A stretch of 64,000 bases of DNA from Avena insularis (GCA_023614405.1 CM042694.1:92549285-92613284), one strand, 5' to 3'. Counted from the stretch's first letter, positions 20,122-32,991 are shown. Numbers and translations: made by a program. The notes: a model not told the origin generated them from the letters alone.

Positions 20122-23100
20122 GTCTCCCACTTGCACTAGAGTCAATAATCTAGTTTGAAAAACTTTGCGTATTGAACACCTATGGCTTTCTGGTGTTGCA
20201 TATACGCGATTGCTAGTGGTTAACATAATCTCCGGATCTGACAGTTTCTGGTCCGTGTGTATTTGCATGTCTTTGCGTCTCTACGCATCACTCATTCTCA
20301 AATGAGATGGCATTGTATAAATTTGGTCCTTTGGTGAGACCTTTAGTTCGTTCGGGTTAAAATATGTTGATATTATTGTCATACAATATATCTTCATAGT
20401 ATTAGCCCACTTTGAACCACACGTAGTTTGATAAACAAACTACTTAACACAAATGCCCTCCTTTGCTACTACTATAGCAGTCATATACTTAGCCTTTTGT
20501 TGTAGTATCCATCACAATGTCTCAACTTTGGAACTCATCCAAATCCATCATGGAACATCCTTTTCCATTACATTGTGCCACCCATAGTCTAAATTGAGAT
20601 AAATTTAATTTGTATCTTGTGACAAACTAGTATCAATGTAACACTTTACAATGAACTACCTTTAACTATTTGTCACATATACATGTTATATTCTTAGTTC
20701 TTCCAAAGCTCATAAGAATATCTTTACTATCGTCCAATGATCATCTTATGAATCATTCTGGTATGTGCTCATAACATTTAGAGCATAGGACATATCTGGA
20801 TATATATACATATTACGGTATAATCGATCAAAATATTCATGTGATTTTACTCACCAAGTGTTGAAACACTTGAATCTTGATACAATCCTTTCCATGCACC
20901 AAGAACCTTTCTTGTTGTTTCCATATTGAACCCTTTCAATATCTCATATATGTACGTCTGGCATAACCACATTAGTGCCTCAATCTATCCATATAGACAT
21001 TGATGCCAAATATTTCGGTTTTGCCCAAGTTTTTCATCGAAATCCTATTTTAATGAAATTCTTAACTTATGTCAATACAAGATACATCATTTACAATCAA
21101 CACATGTCCTCTACATAATGTATTAGAAATATGTCTCAGCGCTCCCACTTAATTTCTTGCAAATGCAAGCATATTCATCATCTCTGGTGAAATTAAACTC
21201 CTTTAACATTTTCATCATGGTGAAGATTCCAACTCCGCTATGCTCACTTCAACTATTGAAGTTTGCATGCCCTTTCAGCACCCTTTGAATTAACAAAACC
21301 CTTCGGACCGTGTCATGTACACGTCCTAGGTAACCATTCTATTAGAAGAACCTTGTTTTGTTTATTCAACTACCATATACCAAATTATATGTAGTGGTTG
21401 CTACATTAATCCGTCAACACTAAATATCGCTATGAAAGATCAAATCTTGTCATAGTCAACTCCTTGAACATTGCCGTAAACTTCTTTCCGACATGTCGAC
21501 TATTTCATAGATGTTAAACATCCATGTCTATTTATTTATAGATCCAAACACAATCGATAGGCTTCATGCCTTTCTGGAGGGTCTTCCAAGTTCAGAAACT
21601 TGATTTCTCGTGTATGGATACTATCACGAATTCTATGACTTCTAGTCATTTTATGGAGTCAAGGCCCATCATCGCTTCTTTGCATGCAGCCGGTTCATCA
21701 TTGTCAAAACAATAACGACTTCTGTTTCAAATCTTACTATTTGATTCTTACCGACCCACATGGTTCAATAGGAACTCTAATCTCCAAGATCACACCCTTT
21801 GTAATCACGGGAGCCATGGGCATTGTTGCCATACAGGGACACTTTCTGCTACTGCTACTTAGCACATATAGCTAAGGTTTAACAACCTTATCAAAGTTCT
21901 ATTGTCCTCCCACTTAATTTTTCATGAAAAATTCCTTCTCAAGAAACTTGATGTTCCAAGCGACAAACTCTTTTGTCCTCGGTGTTATGGAGGAATTCCC
22001 AACAAATTCTTTGGGATAACCTACAAAGACGTGCTTATTCGACTTTGGTTGTAAACATTTTACTTATGCATAGCATACCAAAATTTAAGAAAAGATAATT
22101 CGGGTTTTATCCCAAACCATAACTCATATGGTGTCATTTCAATGGATCACGATGGTGCTCTTTTCAGTGTAAAAGCGGTAGTCTCTAAAGCTTTAATCCT
22201 TAAAACATAATGGCAATTTTATATGACAACTTTGATCTTCCCATGTCAAACAAGGTTTGATTTGATCTCTCGAACATACCATACTCCTGTGGTTTATCGG
22301 GAAATGCAAATTCATGGAACAATTCCTGAAATCTTAGGTGTTTTGCTAAACCTGTAACTCAAATACCTTCCTTTATGATCAAATCATAAACTCTTTTATT
22401 TTCTTGTTACAATGATTTTTTACTTCATCTTGAAAGTATTTGAACAATTTTCAAATGTTTCATACTTCTTCCTTATTAAGTAAATATATAGATATATTCA
22501 CTCAAATTTCTGGAGAAAGCATATGAAGCCAAAAGATCCATCGCATATGGCTACACATAATGGACTATATACATCAACATGCATAATATCCAATAAGTTA
22601 GTCATATGTTCCTCTTTGGCCTATGGACTGAGTTTCAATTATGTCGAGGAAAGTTTCGCAAGCGTCAATTGATCAAAATCAAAAGACTCCAAAAATCCAT
22701 CAACATGGAGTTTCTTCATATTTACTTTCCAATATAATTAAAACAGCGATGTCACTTCATAAGTGATCTTCCAATCATTTTAGCAATAATGTTTATGGAT
22801 GTGATTTCTCCAACTAGACTTGTAAAAAGTTCATCCATCCATTATGGAATATGGTAACTATTTGAACAACCATTGTTCTCGTAATACCGGAACAAAATAA
22901 CAATTATTAAAACAAATCTTGAAGGCTAGGTTTGACGACAACGAAAATACAATAACACTTTATTTGTTTTTGATGAACATCATCACTTATTCTCTTGCCA
23001 GTTACTTAGGCTGTTGCAGTTCATGAATTGTGTTATTCTGTATGACACTTCACACCAACCAATTCGGTATCCAATACCGGTATCCAATACCTCAGAACCA

Positions 23101-24996
23101 CATTGTTTAACAAGCAAGGAATACAGCCATAACATGTATATCTTCTATATACCTAAGTTGGACATCTCCAACCTTTTCTTTTCTGCCAAATATTTTATAG
23201 ATTCTCTTTCAACAATTCCTTTTCTTTTAAAAGAATCTATCAACATCAATAGTGGTGTCATTCACATGACACATAGTACAAAGTGTATATAGTCAAATAC
23301 TAATACCTTTGGACTTGCACTTTGAAGTGGATCGCCATCATCAAATGTTTGGTGTTCTTTTAAAAAAACATTCTTTAGTAATCTATTAGTGTAGTAAACA
23401 TTTTACTTACATCTTATATTCATCCTTATCATGACAACTTTCATGATCAAGCTACTATAGCCTATAAGGAAGAATCGCGAGTATAATATTAGTTCCCAAC
23501 ACCTTTTTGGGAGATCCGGATGCCTAGCATCTCCATCCTTCACAAATTCTCATACAATATGAGAACATGTATTTTGCTAAATTATACTCTATCATAATGC
23601 AACAAAACATTGTTTCATATATCACAATATCTTCCACACATGATGGTTCCTGAAACAATTCTTTCAGCTCCTAGATAACCTTGATATTAAAACAACTTTT
23701 GAATATCAATAATCATGGAGGCAAACATGATACTTTAGATACTAACATTGGAATTCTTACTCTTGATTTAATACTACTTATTAAACTTCATGGAGTAAAT
23801 AGAGTTTGCTGAAAGTTTACAATAGGACTTCTAAACTTTAAATTGGCATTAAAAACAATACGATACCAGTTCGTAAAGTAAATATCCAGAATTCTATAGT
23901 TCTATTATCTTAATTAAAACTAAGCATAAGGCAGTGAACAGATGCCAATGACTACAACAAGTTATGCAAATTCACTTTGATTTAGTTTATGACAAATTGA
24001 GTTCGACTGATCCAAATTAGAAATGAACTCCCACTCAAAAACGACATCCCTCGTGCCTTTTTGGTGATTACATGAACCAAATCCACTATACCAAGTCCGA
24101 TCATCACGTGAGTCGGTGTAGCTTCAAAGGCGAGCATCAATATGGTCATCTCATCAACTATATGACTCATGCTTAACCTTTCGGTCCGTGTTCCGAGGCC
24201 ATGTCTGTACATGCTAGGTTCGCCAAGTAAGAACCTTAGTATTCGGTGTGTAAAACTGTCTTACACCCGTTGTATGAAAGCGTAGAGTCGAGTACACCCG
24301 ATCATCACGTGATGTCTCGAAACACGATCCATAGAACGGTGCATACTTAAGGAAGAACACATTTTATCTTGATATTTAAATGAGGGATCATCTTACAATG
24401 CTACTAAAAACGCCAAACTAGCAATATAAGATGCAAACATCTAATGTGTAAAGTGGGATGATATGGTACATGCATTTGATCTCTATAATATGCATCATGG
24501 TATGATTTCTATCATTCCTTTGTGTGTAAGGCCAAGGTCTATGGAACTTACACGTTAGGTGTGTTGTAAGAGTATCTATCATACATCTACTTACAACATT
24601 ACCATATCATGACACTAGCCCAGCAACGATCTAAACTAGACGCCTCTAATTTATCCATTGCAAGTTTTACGTGGCTTAGGGCTTTCGGAGATAGAACCGG
24701 TCTTACCTACGAACATGGAACCATAGCGAGGATAACCAAGTTATTAGCAACTCGTTGTAAATTAGATACTGACTATAGTAGGAGAGACAGACACCCGCTA
24801 GCCACTTATGCAAAACTAGTTGCATGTCAGTCGTGGAACCGGTCTCATGTGCGATGACATGTAAGGTTGGTCCGAGCCGCTTCATCCCACTATACCACCA
24901 ATATGCAAAATACATGAAAGATGCAATAACATGATCATCATCGCCCACATATAAACATATGTGTACTACCTGTGCAAAGCACCTACGCATAGATCA
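20122..24996 (-). pseudogene. degenerate copia gag-pol interior of C1
   Basis: Read on the minus strand. Integrase fragments at about 22605-22245 include IMHVDVYSP (first catalytic region), FDHKGRYLSY (second) and GVWYVREIKSN (Glu region). RT fragments at about 21125-20985 include LIVNDV, MKNLGK and GINVYMD, with the YVDD box destroyed. An RNase H fragment at about 20600-20410 includes TTKAKYM and VAKEGICVK followed by TAG. Stops and frameshifts are frequent throughout. The part nearest the primer site (about 23000-24996) should hold gag but is not readable to me. The polypurine tract GTGGGAGAC lies next to the 3' LTR at about 20122-20130. Confidence 0.8.
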
Positions 24997-25010
24997 GGCT
25001 CTGATACCAC
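24997..25010 (-). other. primer binding site of C1
   Basis: GTGGTATCAGAGCC on the minus strand, abutting the 5' LTR. Initiator Met-tRNA type. Confidence 0.9.
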
Positions 25011-26691
25011 TATTGGGTTCGCAGCATAGAAAACAAAAAATTCCTACGATGGGAACTATACGCCAAGATCTATCTACTAGATACAAGCAACGGGTGGATA
25101 TACATCCATAGAGAACTTATCCTCGAAGACAACAAAGCTTTGTTAACGAGATGGAACTCGTGGATGATGTAGTCGTACACTTGCTAGTCTCAAGATCGTG
25201 ATGAAGTCCAGCAGGTCCGGCTCCAGCACGTCCAACAGATCCAGCTCCAGCAAGTCCAGCACCACCAAGTCCAGCACCGCAAAGCAGCGGTGCATCCGTG
25301 ATCGCACACACGTCCGGTACCCCGACAACCTCCGTCCCTCGCTCCAACAAAGCAGCGGAAGCAGCAACTCCTTTTCAGATAAAGCCACCGGGAACATATA
25401 TCTCGCTAATCCGAGACCATGGGGAATAACTAGAGGGGGAGAGAGATCCTTCACGAGGAGGTGTGTTTTGTGAGGAGGAGAGGGGGCACCCAAGGGCCAT
25501 GGCATGGCAGCCATGGTGGTGCCCCCACCTCTTCCACATTCATGTGGGTGGAGCTCCCACTCCCATAAAAAGCCTCCACTCAAAATTCCACTCACACATG
25601 CATTAAATTTCTACCAAATTTAAAGCAAGCTCTCATTAAATAAAACTATTTTATTTATTTTATTCAGAATTTTTTCAATTACATTAATTAAAAAACATTC
25701 ACATAAAACCCCCTACAACATTTCAATATCACATGCAGAACCAGTTTCAGCAATTTCACCCGAAACAATTTCGGTTTCCATCGAAATGATTCCAGCGCTT
25801 TCGTAAATCTTTATCTGAAACATATTTTCTCCAAATGGTGTCGGTATCCCTTAAGTCTGTCACCCTATGGTTCGCCAATAATGCAGATATGATCGAGACC
25901 CCTCTCCGATCAATAATCAGCAGCAGGACCTGGAGATCCGTACTGACTCCCACATATTCAACGATGACTCTTGTGATCGTGTGAACCTTTAACGTCATAA
26001 CTAAATCCCTTTGTCTCGCGATATATTACATGTCTGAGATTCGATCATTGGCATCCAAATACCTAGTTTGATCTCGTTACCAACATGCACTCTTTTCTTG
26101 TTCCCGTGATATAACATTCTAGTGATCACATCACTTGCTTGCAAGCTATTTCAATGTGATATCACCGAGAGGGCCCAGAGTATATCTATCTATCATCGGG
26201 ATGGACAAATCTCACTCTTGATCCATGAGCCTCAACATAACACCTTCGTAGCACTGAACCCACCTTTATAGTCACCCTATTACGGTGTGACGTTTGATGT
26301 TATCAAGATACTATTCCGGTGTTAGCAATTAACATGATCTCATGGTCTAAGGACTAAGATTAGTACGTATGATGTTATAGCAATATAAACATAATGACTC
26401 TGATCGTAATGCTATACTTTGGATGAATGTTCATCACATCATTCCACCAATGTTGTGACCTCGTTATTCACAACATCCAATGTCCATGATCAGGAAACCT
26501 TGATCATCTTGTTAATCAATGAGCTAGTTTATATGAGAGGCATTACTAGGAACTTTGTATTTTTTTATTAAACACACATGTATTAACGTTTCCAATTAAT
26601 ATAATTATAGCATGCAAAAATAAACATTTATCAAAAACAAGGAATAAGATAATAACCACTTTATTATTGCCTCTCGGGCATATTCCCTTCA
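25011..26691 (-). repeat. C1 5' LTR (right copy), TATA stretch deleted
   Basis: 1681 bp, matching 18433-20121. The terminus next to the primer site reads TATTGGG rather than TGTTGGG, a G-to-A change in the terminal dinucleotide. About 22 bp between two AGAGGGGG repeats, including the TATA-like box, are missing near 25485. It carries about 19 bp (ATGGCATGGCAGCC context near 25500) absent from the left copy. Confidence 0.93.
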
Positions 26692-26696
26692 TAGTT
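26692..26696. repeat. target site duplication TAGTT (right)
   Basis: Repeat of 18428-18432. Confidence 0.93.
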
Positions 26697-28981
26697 CTAG
26701 TAGGAAAAGCTAACTCTAAGTTTACTTGAAAAGTTAAGTTTGAAACCTAAGCTGAGTTCAAAAACAAAGAAAGATAAAAGAAGTTTGAAAACACCTAAGT
26801 GGGAACTTAATGGTCATAGTCACAACTGTGTTGTGGTCAAGTCATGTCACAATTCATTTCATAAGTTGTTTTGAAAACATCTGACAACGGAACAGTATGG
26901 CCACTCCAACTGTCCATAATCATGACGCTGCTATTCGAATAGTTTGACACTCTGCAGAGGTGGTACACTTTCACCATACGATTCGATACATACATCTGTG
27001 GATAACCTGAATCATCATACTTAGTATGCAGATAATCAAACATAACCTTTCCTTTACACACCCTAGTATAAGCACCTCTCCTATGAGCATGGCCTCCCAA
27101 CCATGACCATCTGTCATCTTGGGCACTGCATAGGTGGACAACATTGAGAGGTAGCCTCAGCTCAAACCTCTCCCACGAGGGAACTAATACTAATGCATAT
27201 AAACTTCCGGCTAAGCCTTACCAAATTCAGGTATTGTGGTTATACAGTAAAATTGGAATGGTATCGCATCCTAACCCAACCATCAGTTTTGTAAAAGGGC
27301 TAAGGCTCATGCCTCAACATTTTCATCATCATAAACCATTTGTGTCTCTCAACACATGTCAAAACATCTCAATAGAATGAATCATCATTCCAAGGTTTTC
27401 ACAAGTCATTTTCACCAAATATTCCCATCTAAAGTGAATCAAGTTTTGAGTTTATTTCCAATTACTAAGTTAAGAGTGTTCACTAAAGTGGGATGCTAAT
27501 GTCAATCTCATGCCATAGAATGACATCTAAGTCTAACTATATAGGTCAAGTTTTATACTCTTTATGCTACCTTCAAACAAGTAAAGGACTTTGGTAAAGT
27601 AAAGAAAGTAAAGCTTGTAAATAAAACTTGGAGTAGGTATAAGTCAAAGGGGTATAACCAAAGCATGTCTAATGCATCTTGCTTAGGTTATCTTGTTTAA
27701 TTCTAGCTTACTAACAATAGCTTGCTCAGTTTACTTGAAGTGCTAGGCTTGCCTTGGGTAGTGCAGTGGTTGAAGTTTTCTTCCTCCTCCTCTTGGTAAA
27801 ACTCCTCCTCCTCATAAGCTTGGTCGGTACTATCGTATATAAATACATATGAAATACACAATCACCAAACCATACTTAACTAGTCTACTTAGCACACTAA
27901 GGCACACATTTGATGATCTAGTATCATCACAAACATCACAAGGTTTAATGAAATAGCTTCATTCTTTTTATTTGAGAAAAGTAATTTCTACTCATTGAAA
28001 TTAACTAAGATTTAATATTCTCCATTTAAAATATGGGATCATGTGGACACATGTCATCACCACATATTCTAACATATGGGAATGTGATTTAAAGGTTGGA
28101 TCACATTTTAATAAGTTTAATAATTAATGATTCAAAGTGACTAGAAATGCCTATATAGCATTATTTTAGTACTAGTCCAAAGTCACTGCATGTAAACCTT
28201 AATATTATTACATATTCAGATAGGTATGGTTAAATGTGATTTTTGAGAGTTGGAATCAACTCAAAATCTATTATGGTTGATTTTATAAAAATGTTTGAAG
28301 GTGCAAAAGCTTCTGTTTTGTTATTTTAACTAGGAGATATCTCTAACTCTAAATGATTTAAATCCAACGGGCTTGGATAGATCTTTTCAGTAGCTTTCTA
28401 AAAAAATTGGAATCACTCGATTTGGTTCAGTAAATCTTTCATGAATTGATTTTTGAACTAAGGGACAGAATTGATTCTAAGTCTAAATAGAAAAACACTT
28501 ATTTGAATTTGTGGGCTAGCGCGGGAAAACTAACGGGCCAGCCCAGTGACGCTCAGCGGCGCAGAGGGCGACTGACAAGGGGGGTCCGCATGTCAGCGAC
28601 ACTTAAAACCTGAAATGGTATCGAGCAATCTAGGCCACACGATTATAACGTGGATCAACGGCTCACGGTCGTCATCGACGACGGACTCGTCGCCGGCGAG
28701 ACTGAACCCTAGACGGCCGGTGGGGGTCTACTGGGGACGTACCGGGGCTCCAGCTAGTGCGGCGAGGCGGGCAAACGAACTGGTGGATGACGGCGAGCTC
28801 AGGCGAAGTCGCGGCAGGGGCTGCGTTGGACGGAATGGACGACAGCGTCTCCTCCTCTGCAGTGGCCTCCTCCGGTGCAATTCCGCTGAACGGTGTCTCG
28901 AGCGGCTCCGGTGAGAGAGGGGAAATGTTCATGGGAGAGAGGGGAGTGGAATGGTGTGAAGAGATGGTGCGGGGGAGGTCT

Positions 28982-28992
28982 CCTTATATAGG
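28982..28992 (-). promoter_or_regulatory. TATA-like box, Tekay 5' LTR
   Basis: CTATATAAGGA on the minus strand in a GC-rich block. As the 5' LTR box it would drive the Tekay transcript toward lower coordinates. The C1 insertion now sits between it and gag. Confidence 0.55.
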
Positions 28993-30201
28993 CTCGACGG
29001 TGAGACCGAAAGGCATGGGCGTGGCTCATCGGTGATGGCGAAACAGGGGGGTCTACCGACGTGGCGAGGTAGGTGGACGGTGGGCGGTCTGTTGGCGGTC
29101 CTCTACGGCGCAATGGCGCGGCTAGGGGCGGTGCATAACTATCGGGGGCTTCACGTGCTCACGGGTTGTGGGTGCTGCCCCGTGTCTGGCCAGTCTTTGG
29201 GGGTCGGGCAGCGTGCGCGATATGGTGTCAAGGCACGGTCTGCTGCGTGTTGGCGGTGATCGCGCTCTGGCGCGCTCTAGCTTGCTCGCAGAGAGAAAGG
29301 GCGGCGTGGTGTTGCGGTGGTCTAGGGCTTGGCTGGGCTTGGGGAAGGGGCAGTGAGTCGCAGTGTGGTCTGGTCTAGCTCCTAGACATGGCGAGAGAGA
29401 GAGAGGCGGTCGGCTGCGAGCTATCCATGCTCGACCGGCGAGCATGGTGCTCAGGTGGCGCGACACTGCTGCAAATGGCTAAGGGGTAGCCTCTTGATGG
29501 CCTGGTTGGTACTGGGGGAGACAATGGGAGGGGTTTTAGGCCTTAGTGGCATTTGATCACTGCTTTAAAAAAGTAATAGTTAGGCAGTTTGTTTAGTGCT
29601 CACTAAGTGTTCGACACAATGGCCGCAAGAGATTTTAATTTGAATTTTTGAAAGATTTTTGTTGGGTGCTTTTATATGATGCTTGGTAGGCTGTGGTGAC
29701 TAGGATTTGTTAAATGGAATTCATTTGAGTGGTTTTTGCAAAAGTGTGATCTATACATATGAACTACATTCAAATTTCAAATGTCATTTAAATTTAGTGT
29801 TTGAAAGTTTTTGGGATGAAACAAAGTGGGCCTTGGTACATCACTACTTGTACTAGCAAGGTGTGCAAAGAACCACAATTGTTTATGTTAAGATTTGAGT
29901 TCTAGGAATAGCCAAAGTAGGTTATGTGATTAAAATGGCAAAAGTGACCATTGGCTTAATTAATTCTTTTTGATTTCTTTTTCTTTGGGATTTGTTTGGG
30001 AATGATATAGATGATGTTTAATTCACCTTAGAATCATTTTACAATCAATAGATCACTCAAACATGGCATTTCAAACAACTCCTATTTTAAATGCATACAC
30101 ATATGAATGCTTAAAGATTTTTAAATAGAAAAAGTTTTTGTTAACCCTAAATTGGGTGGATTGGATCTTGATCACTTGGATTAGAGTTTTGGGATGTTAC
30201 A

Positions 30202-30206
30202 TAGAG
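30202..30206. repeat. target site duplication TAGAG (right)
   Basis: Repeat of 1033-1037. Confidence 0.9.
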
Positions 30207-30990
30207 TCTCTAAGGGGTCTACTAGAGTTAAATCTGCCTATATGGGGGTTAAGAGAGGTATTTCTGTTTGGGGAGTCGTGTTTACAAGTGGGTCATGGAG
30301 GAGAATAGTGGTCGGCTTGGATCAATTACTAGGCCCCACATCATGAAATTGTGGATGGGAAAGTGCGCCCGGTTGTGCAACAAGGATTTGATCTCTTAAG
30401 GGTAAAACAACGCACCTCTACAGAGTGTAAGAATCGTGACATGTTACTCCCTGTCCCGAGAAGGAGCTACGAACGCGGCAGGAAAGAAACTCCATGAAGT
30501 TCTAGTCAACCAGTGAAGACCGATGGCATAGTTTTTCATTATAAAATCAATATTTGAAGAAAGATTTACGAAAACTGCATATAACCTAAGACTTATAGTT
30601 TGAGGTGGTAGCTAGTGCATCAAACTTCCCACCTTGCATATAATGAACTTGTTGGGTAACGCCGTTACTCACTCTTTCCTTTGATCCCCTGGTTAGAATC
30701 TGAAGAACTAGAAGATACTCTGATGTATGCTACAGAGAGCCAAGATGACATCTTCTATGAGGAGCCAGACTTCTCCAGAGGAGTTGAAGGAGTGGATTAC
30801 GAAATCCGCTATGGAGCTGACTCGTTGTTGTTAGAGTAGTACTTAGTACTTTAGTTGAGTCGAGCAACATGAAACTTATATAATAAGCTATTGAGCTCAT
30901 GTTGATTAATTTGGATCTTTCGTTCTTATGTTGGAACTCTATAAGTAAGATGCCCAAGGATTGTAAGTTTAAGGCACTGTTGACACCCGT
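30207..30990 (+). mobile_element. gypsy-like LTR remnant (host of the Tekay insertion)
   Basis: Continues the sequence at 571-1037. Phrases such as CCTCTACAGAGTGTAA and TTGGGTAACGCCGTTACTC, followed by an acidic coding-like stretch, resemble plus-strand LTRs of other Tekay/chromovirus families as I remember them. No matching LTR or terminus is visible in the window. A frame of about 58 codons ending at 30837-30839 is strongly acidic (TESQDDIFYEEPDFSRG) but too short to name. Confidence 0.35.
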
Positions 30991-31006
30991 TCTTTTGGTA
31001 TAATAT

Positions 31007-32009
31007 GTGTATGTTTGTAATTTGGACCCGCAATGTTTCTATTGTACCACTCTGAGGGACATGATATTTGCGGAACGGTGTTCCGTGAGTGTTATGTCAA
31101 CGACTTGCATACTACAACATGTGGTGGTATGTTGGGTCACCGCAACTAATCTGTGGCATATGCGTCTTGGGCATATGAGTGAATATGGCATGGAAGCATT
31201 GGTAAAGAGAGAGCTGATTGATGGTTGCAACTTGAGTAAATTTGAGTTCTGTGAGCACTACATTTTTTGTAAGCATAAAAGAGTTAAATCTAGTGCTTCC
31301 GTTCATACCACCAAAGACATATTAGATTATGTGCATGCTGATGTATGGGGACCTTCCCGTAAGACTTCTATTGGTGGTGCTAATTACATTCTTACTATCG
31401 TTGATGACTACTCAAGATAAGTGTGGCCATATTTTCTGAAACATAAATCTGATGTTTTTGATGCTTTTAAGAAGTGGAAAGTAATGGTGGAAAAGCAAAC
31501 TAAAGGGAATGTAAAACTACTACGTACTGATAGTGGTATGGAATTCTATTCTAATGAGTTTGAGGAGTTTTGTCGTAATGGTGGTATGATTAGGCACCAA
31601 ACCATCCCATACACTCCTCAGCAGAACAACGTGGTTGAGCGCATGAACAGAAACATAATCTTTAGGGTCGTTGTATGTTGTCTAATGCAGGTATGAACAA
31701 CGCTTCTAGGCTGAAGCGGCCAACACAACGTGCTACCTCATCAACAAGTCACCTTCAATTTCACTTGATAAGAAAACTCCCATTGAGGTATGATTAGGTT
31801 TGCCTACTGATTATTCACAGTTGAGAGTTTTTGGTTGCACTACATATGATCACGTTGATAATGGAAAGTTAGAGCCTAGAGCTATTAAGTGCATATTCCT
31901 TGGTTATGGTTCAGCAGTTAAAGCATATAAATTATGGAATCCTGAAACTAAAAGGATTCTGTTGAGTAGGAACGTTGTTTTCAATGAATCCGTTATGTAT
32001 CATGATAGC
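31007..32009 (+). pseudogene. Ty1/copia pre-integrase and integrase fragment
   Basis: Plus-strand remnant. From about 31140 it reads as the pre-integrase region (LWHMRLGHMSEYGM, CEHYIFCKHKRV; the second zinc-binding Cys is displaced). Integrase follows with YVHADVWGPSR (first Asp), LLRTDSGMEF (second Asp) and NNVVERMNR (Glu). An in-frame TAA lies at 31418-31420, a frameshift near 31665 and further stops before 31800. The last piece (31800-32011) is the integrase C-terminal part (LRVFGCTTYDHV, IFLGYGSAVKAYKLW). RT is absent, because element A begins at 32010. It is an old, dead fragment; its left border in the host LTR remnant is not resolved. Confidence 0.85.
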
Positions 32010-32935
32010 TGATACCTTCGATCCGGATTATGGATGTATTATAGCTCTTTTTCCCTAGTAGACCTAGGTTTATCAAATCCTCGGGAAGCAGAAGCATAGT
32101 GAAGTTACTTTAACGAACCTTCAGGAGTTTTAGAATTCCTTTTGTGTTTTACCGGACCAAGAGTTTGCTGTCTTTTGATGTTGTCGATGATGGAGAGAGA
32201 GAGGGCCTAGGGCATTCGGTTTCACCTATAGCTATGCAAAACATCTGATGGGAATAAAAGATAATAATAAAATATGCATGTAATTGTTAGAGCAAGATAA
32301 ATTATATGTGGGCAGTGCATCCATAATTGCTATTGTCTCCGCAGCCGGTTATAGCAATAACCTACTAGTCTCATCCATAGAAGAAAGAGAACTAATGATA
32401 TGCATAGTGACGTCACCGTTAATCCCAAGTAAATCCCTCACATACAACCGTACTACCCCTTCTTTCACTAGGGTTCCCATCCTGCAGATTAGTCATTACT
32501 CATACTCCGTAAACATAGCTCAATCCTTGGGGTCTTGGGTACCTGACAAGTCCTTAGATTGAGGCAAGAGATGATACAATAATCATCATGTCATACAAAC
32601 TAATACATGATCCCATCTATGATAACTAACATGCACAAAAGCTACATGGCTAGGCTGAAGCCCTTAGCCCAAGGAGAATTACTCACACATAGAGATGAGA
32701 TCAACAATCATAAACATTGTAGTGGAAATCATGAGATTGATAACAAATAGTCTTACAATGTCACCAATCGAAGATGATATCTACTATTACAAGTGGTGGA
32801 ATTTGCCTCTAGTGATGGAGAAGGGTTTGGAGATTAGATCTAAGTCTATTCCTCCGGTGGCTCTTCGGTGTTGTGGACGGAGTTCTGGGGGCGGCTAGTG
32901 ATCGGAAAGATCTCTCTTTTCTCGTCGCCCGAGGC

Positions 32936-32949
32936 CTCTTTATATAGGG
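32936..32949 (-). promoter_or_regulatory. TATA-like box, element A 3' LTR
   Basis: CCCTATATAAAGAG on the minus strand, followed by GGCCTCGGGCG. It would start a transcript running toward 32010. Confidence 0.5.
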
Positions 32950-32991
32950 GTCCCTTCACGAAAGTTGTTCTGTTTGACCTAGCGGTGTCGA

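Larger units (their letters stand above)
18433..26691 (-). mobile_element. decayed Angela-like Ty1/copia element (copy C1)
   Basis: 8259 bp inside the Tekay 5' LTR. On the minus strand LTRs open TGAAGGGAATATGCC, close near CCCAACA, and the primer site TGGTATCAGAGCC follows the 5' LTR (24997-25010). The duplication is TAGTT. No long ORF survives in the 4.9-kb interior, but copia integrase, RT and RNase H can be read in fragments in the order IN-RT-RH, which is the copia order. The same family is present at 38868-47153. Confidence 0.93.
1038..30201 (-). mobile_element. Tekay-type Ty3/gypsy chromovirus, carrying two nested elements
   Basis: LTR retrotransposon transcribed from the minus strand. 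On that strand the LTRs run from TGTAACATCCC to GGGTGTTGACA and are flanked by the duplication TAGAG. The primer site complementary to initiator Met-tRNA is at 18036-18048 and the polypurine tract at 12254-12270. The coding order, protease then RT-RNase H then integrase followed by a chromodomain, is that of Ty3/gypsy chromoviruses; LTR ends and PPT point to the Tekay clade. The element is split by an Athila derivative (2103-9923) in the 3' LTR and a copia element (18433-26691) in the 5' LTR. Six in-frame stops and a destroyed RT active site make it non-autonomous. Confidence 0.93.
18052..30201 (-). repeat. Tekay 5' LTR (right copy), interrupted
   Basis: Starts TGTCAACACCCGG and ends GGGATGTTACA on the plus strand. 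Without the nested copia element it is about 3.9 kb. A GC-rich block at about 28530-29470, CpG-dense and unlike the AT-rich flanks, surrounds a TATA-like box at 28982-28992 and is the likely promoter region. ORFs called in this block overlap in several frames on both strands and are not supported as genes. Confidence 0.92.

Noticed and set aside
24997..25010. tRNA-like sequence
   Set aside because: Only the short primer-binding complement to initiator tRNA is present. There is no cloverleaf here or at the other primer sites.
28615..29466. Cluster of ORFs of 60-114 codons on both strands
   Set aside because: High GC content reduces stops in all frames. The region is the promoter part of the Tekay 5' LTR, and the frames are not kept in the other LTR.
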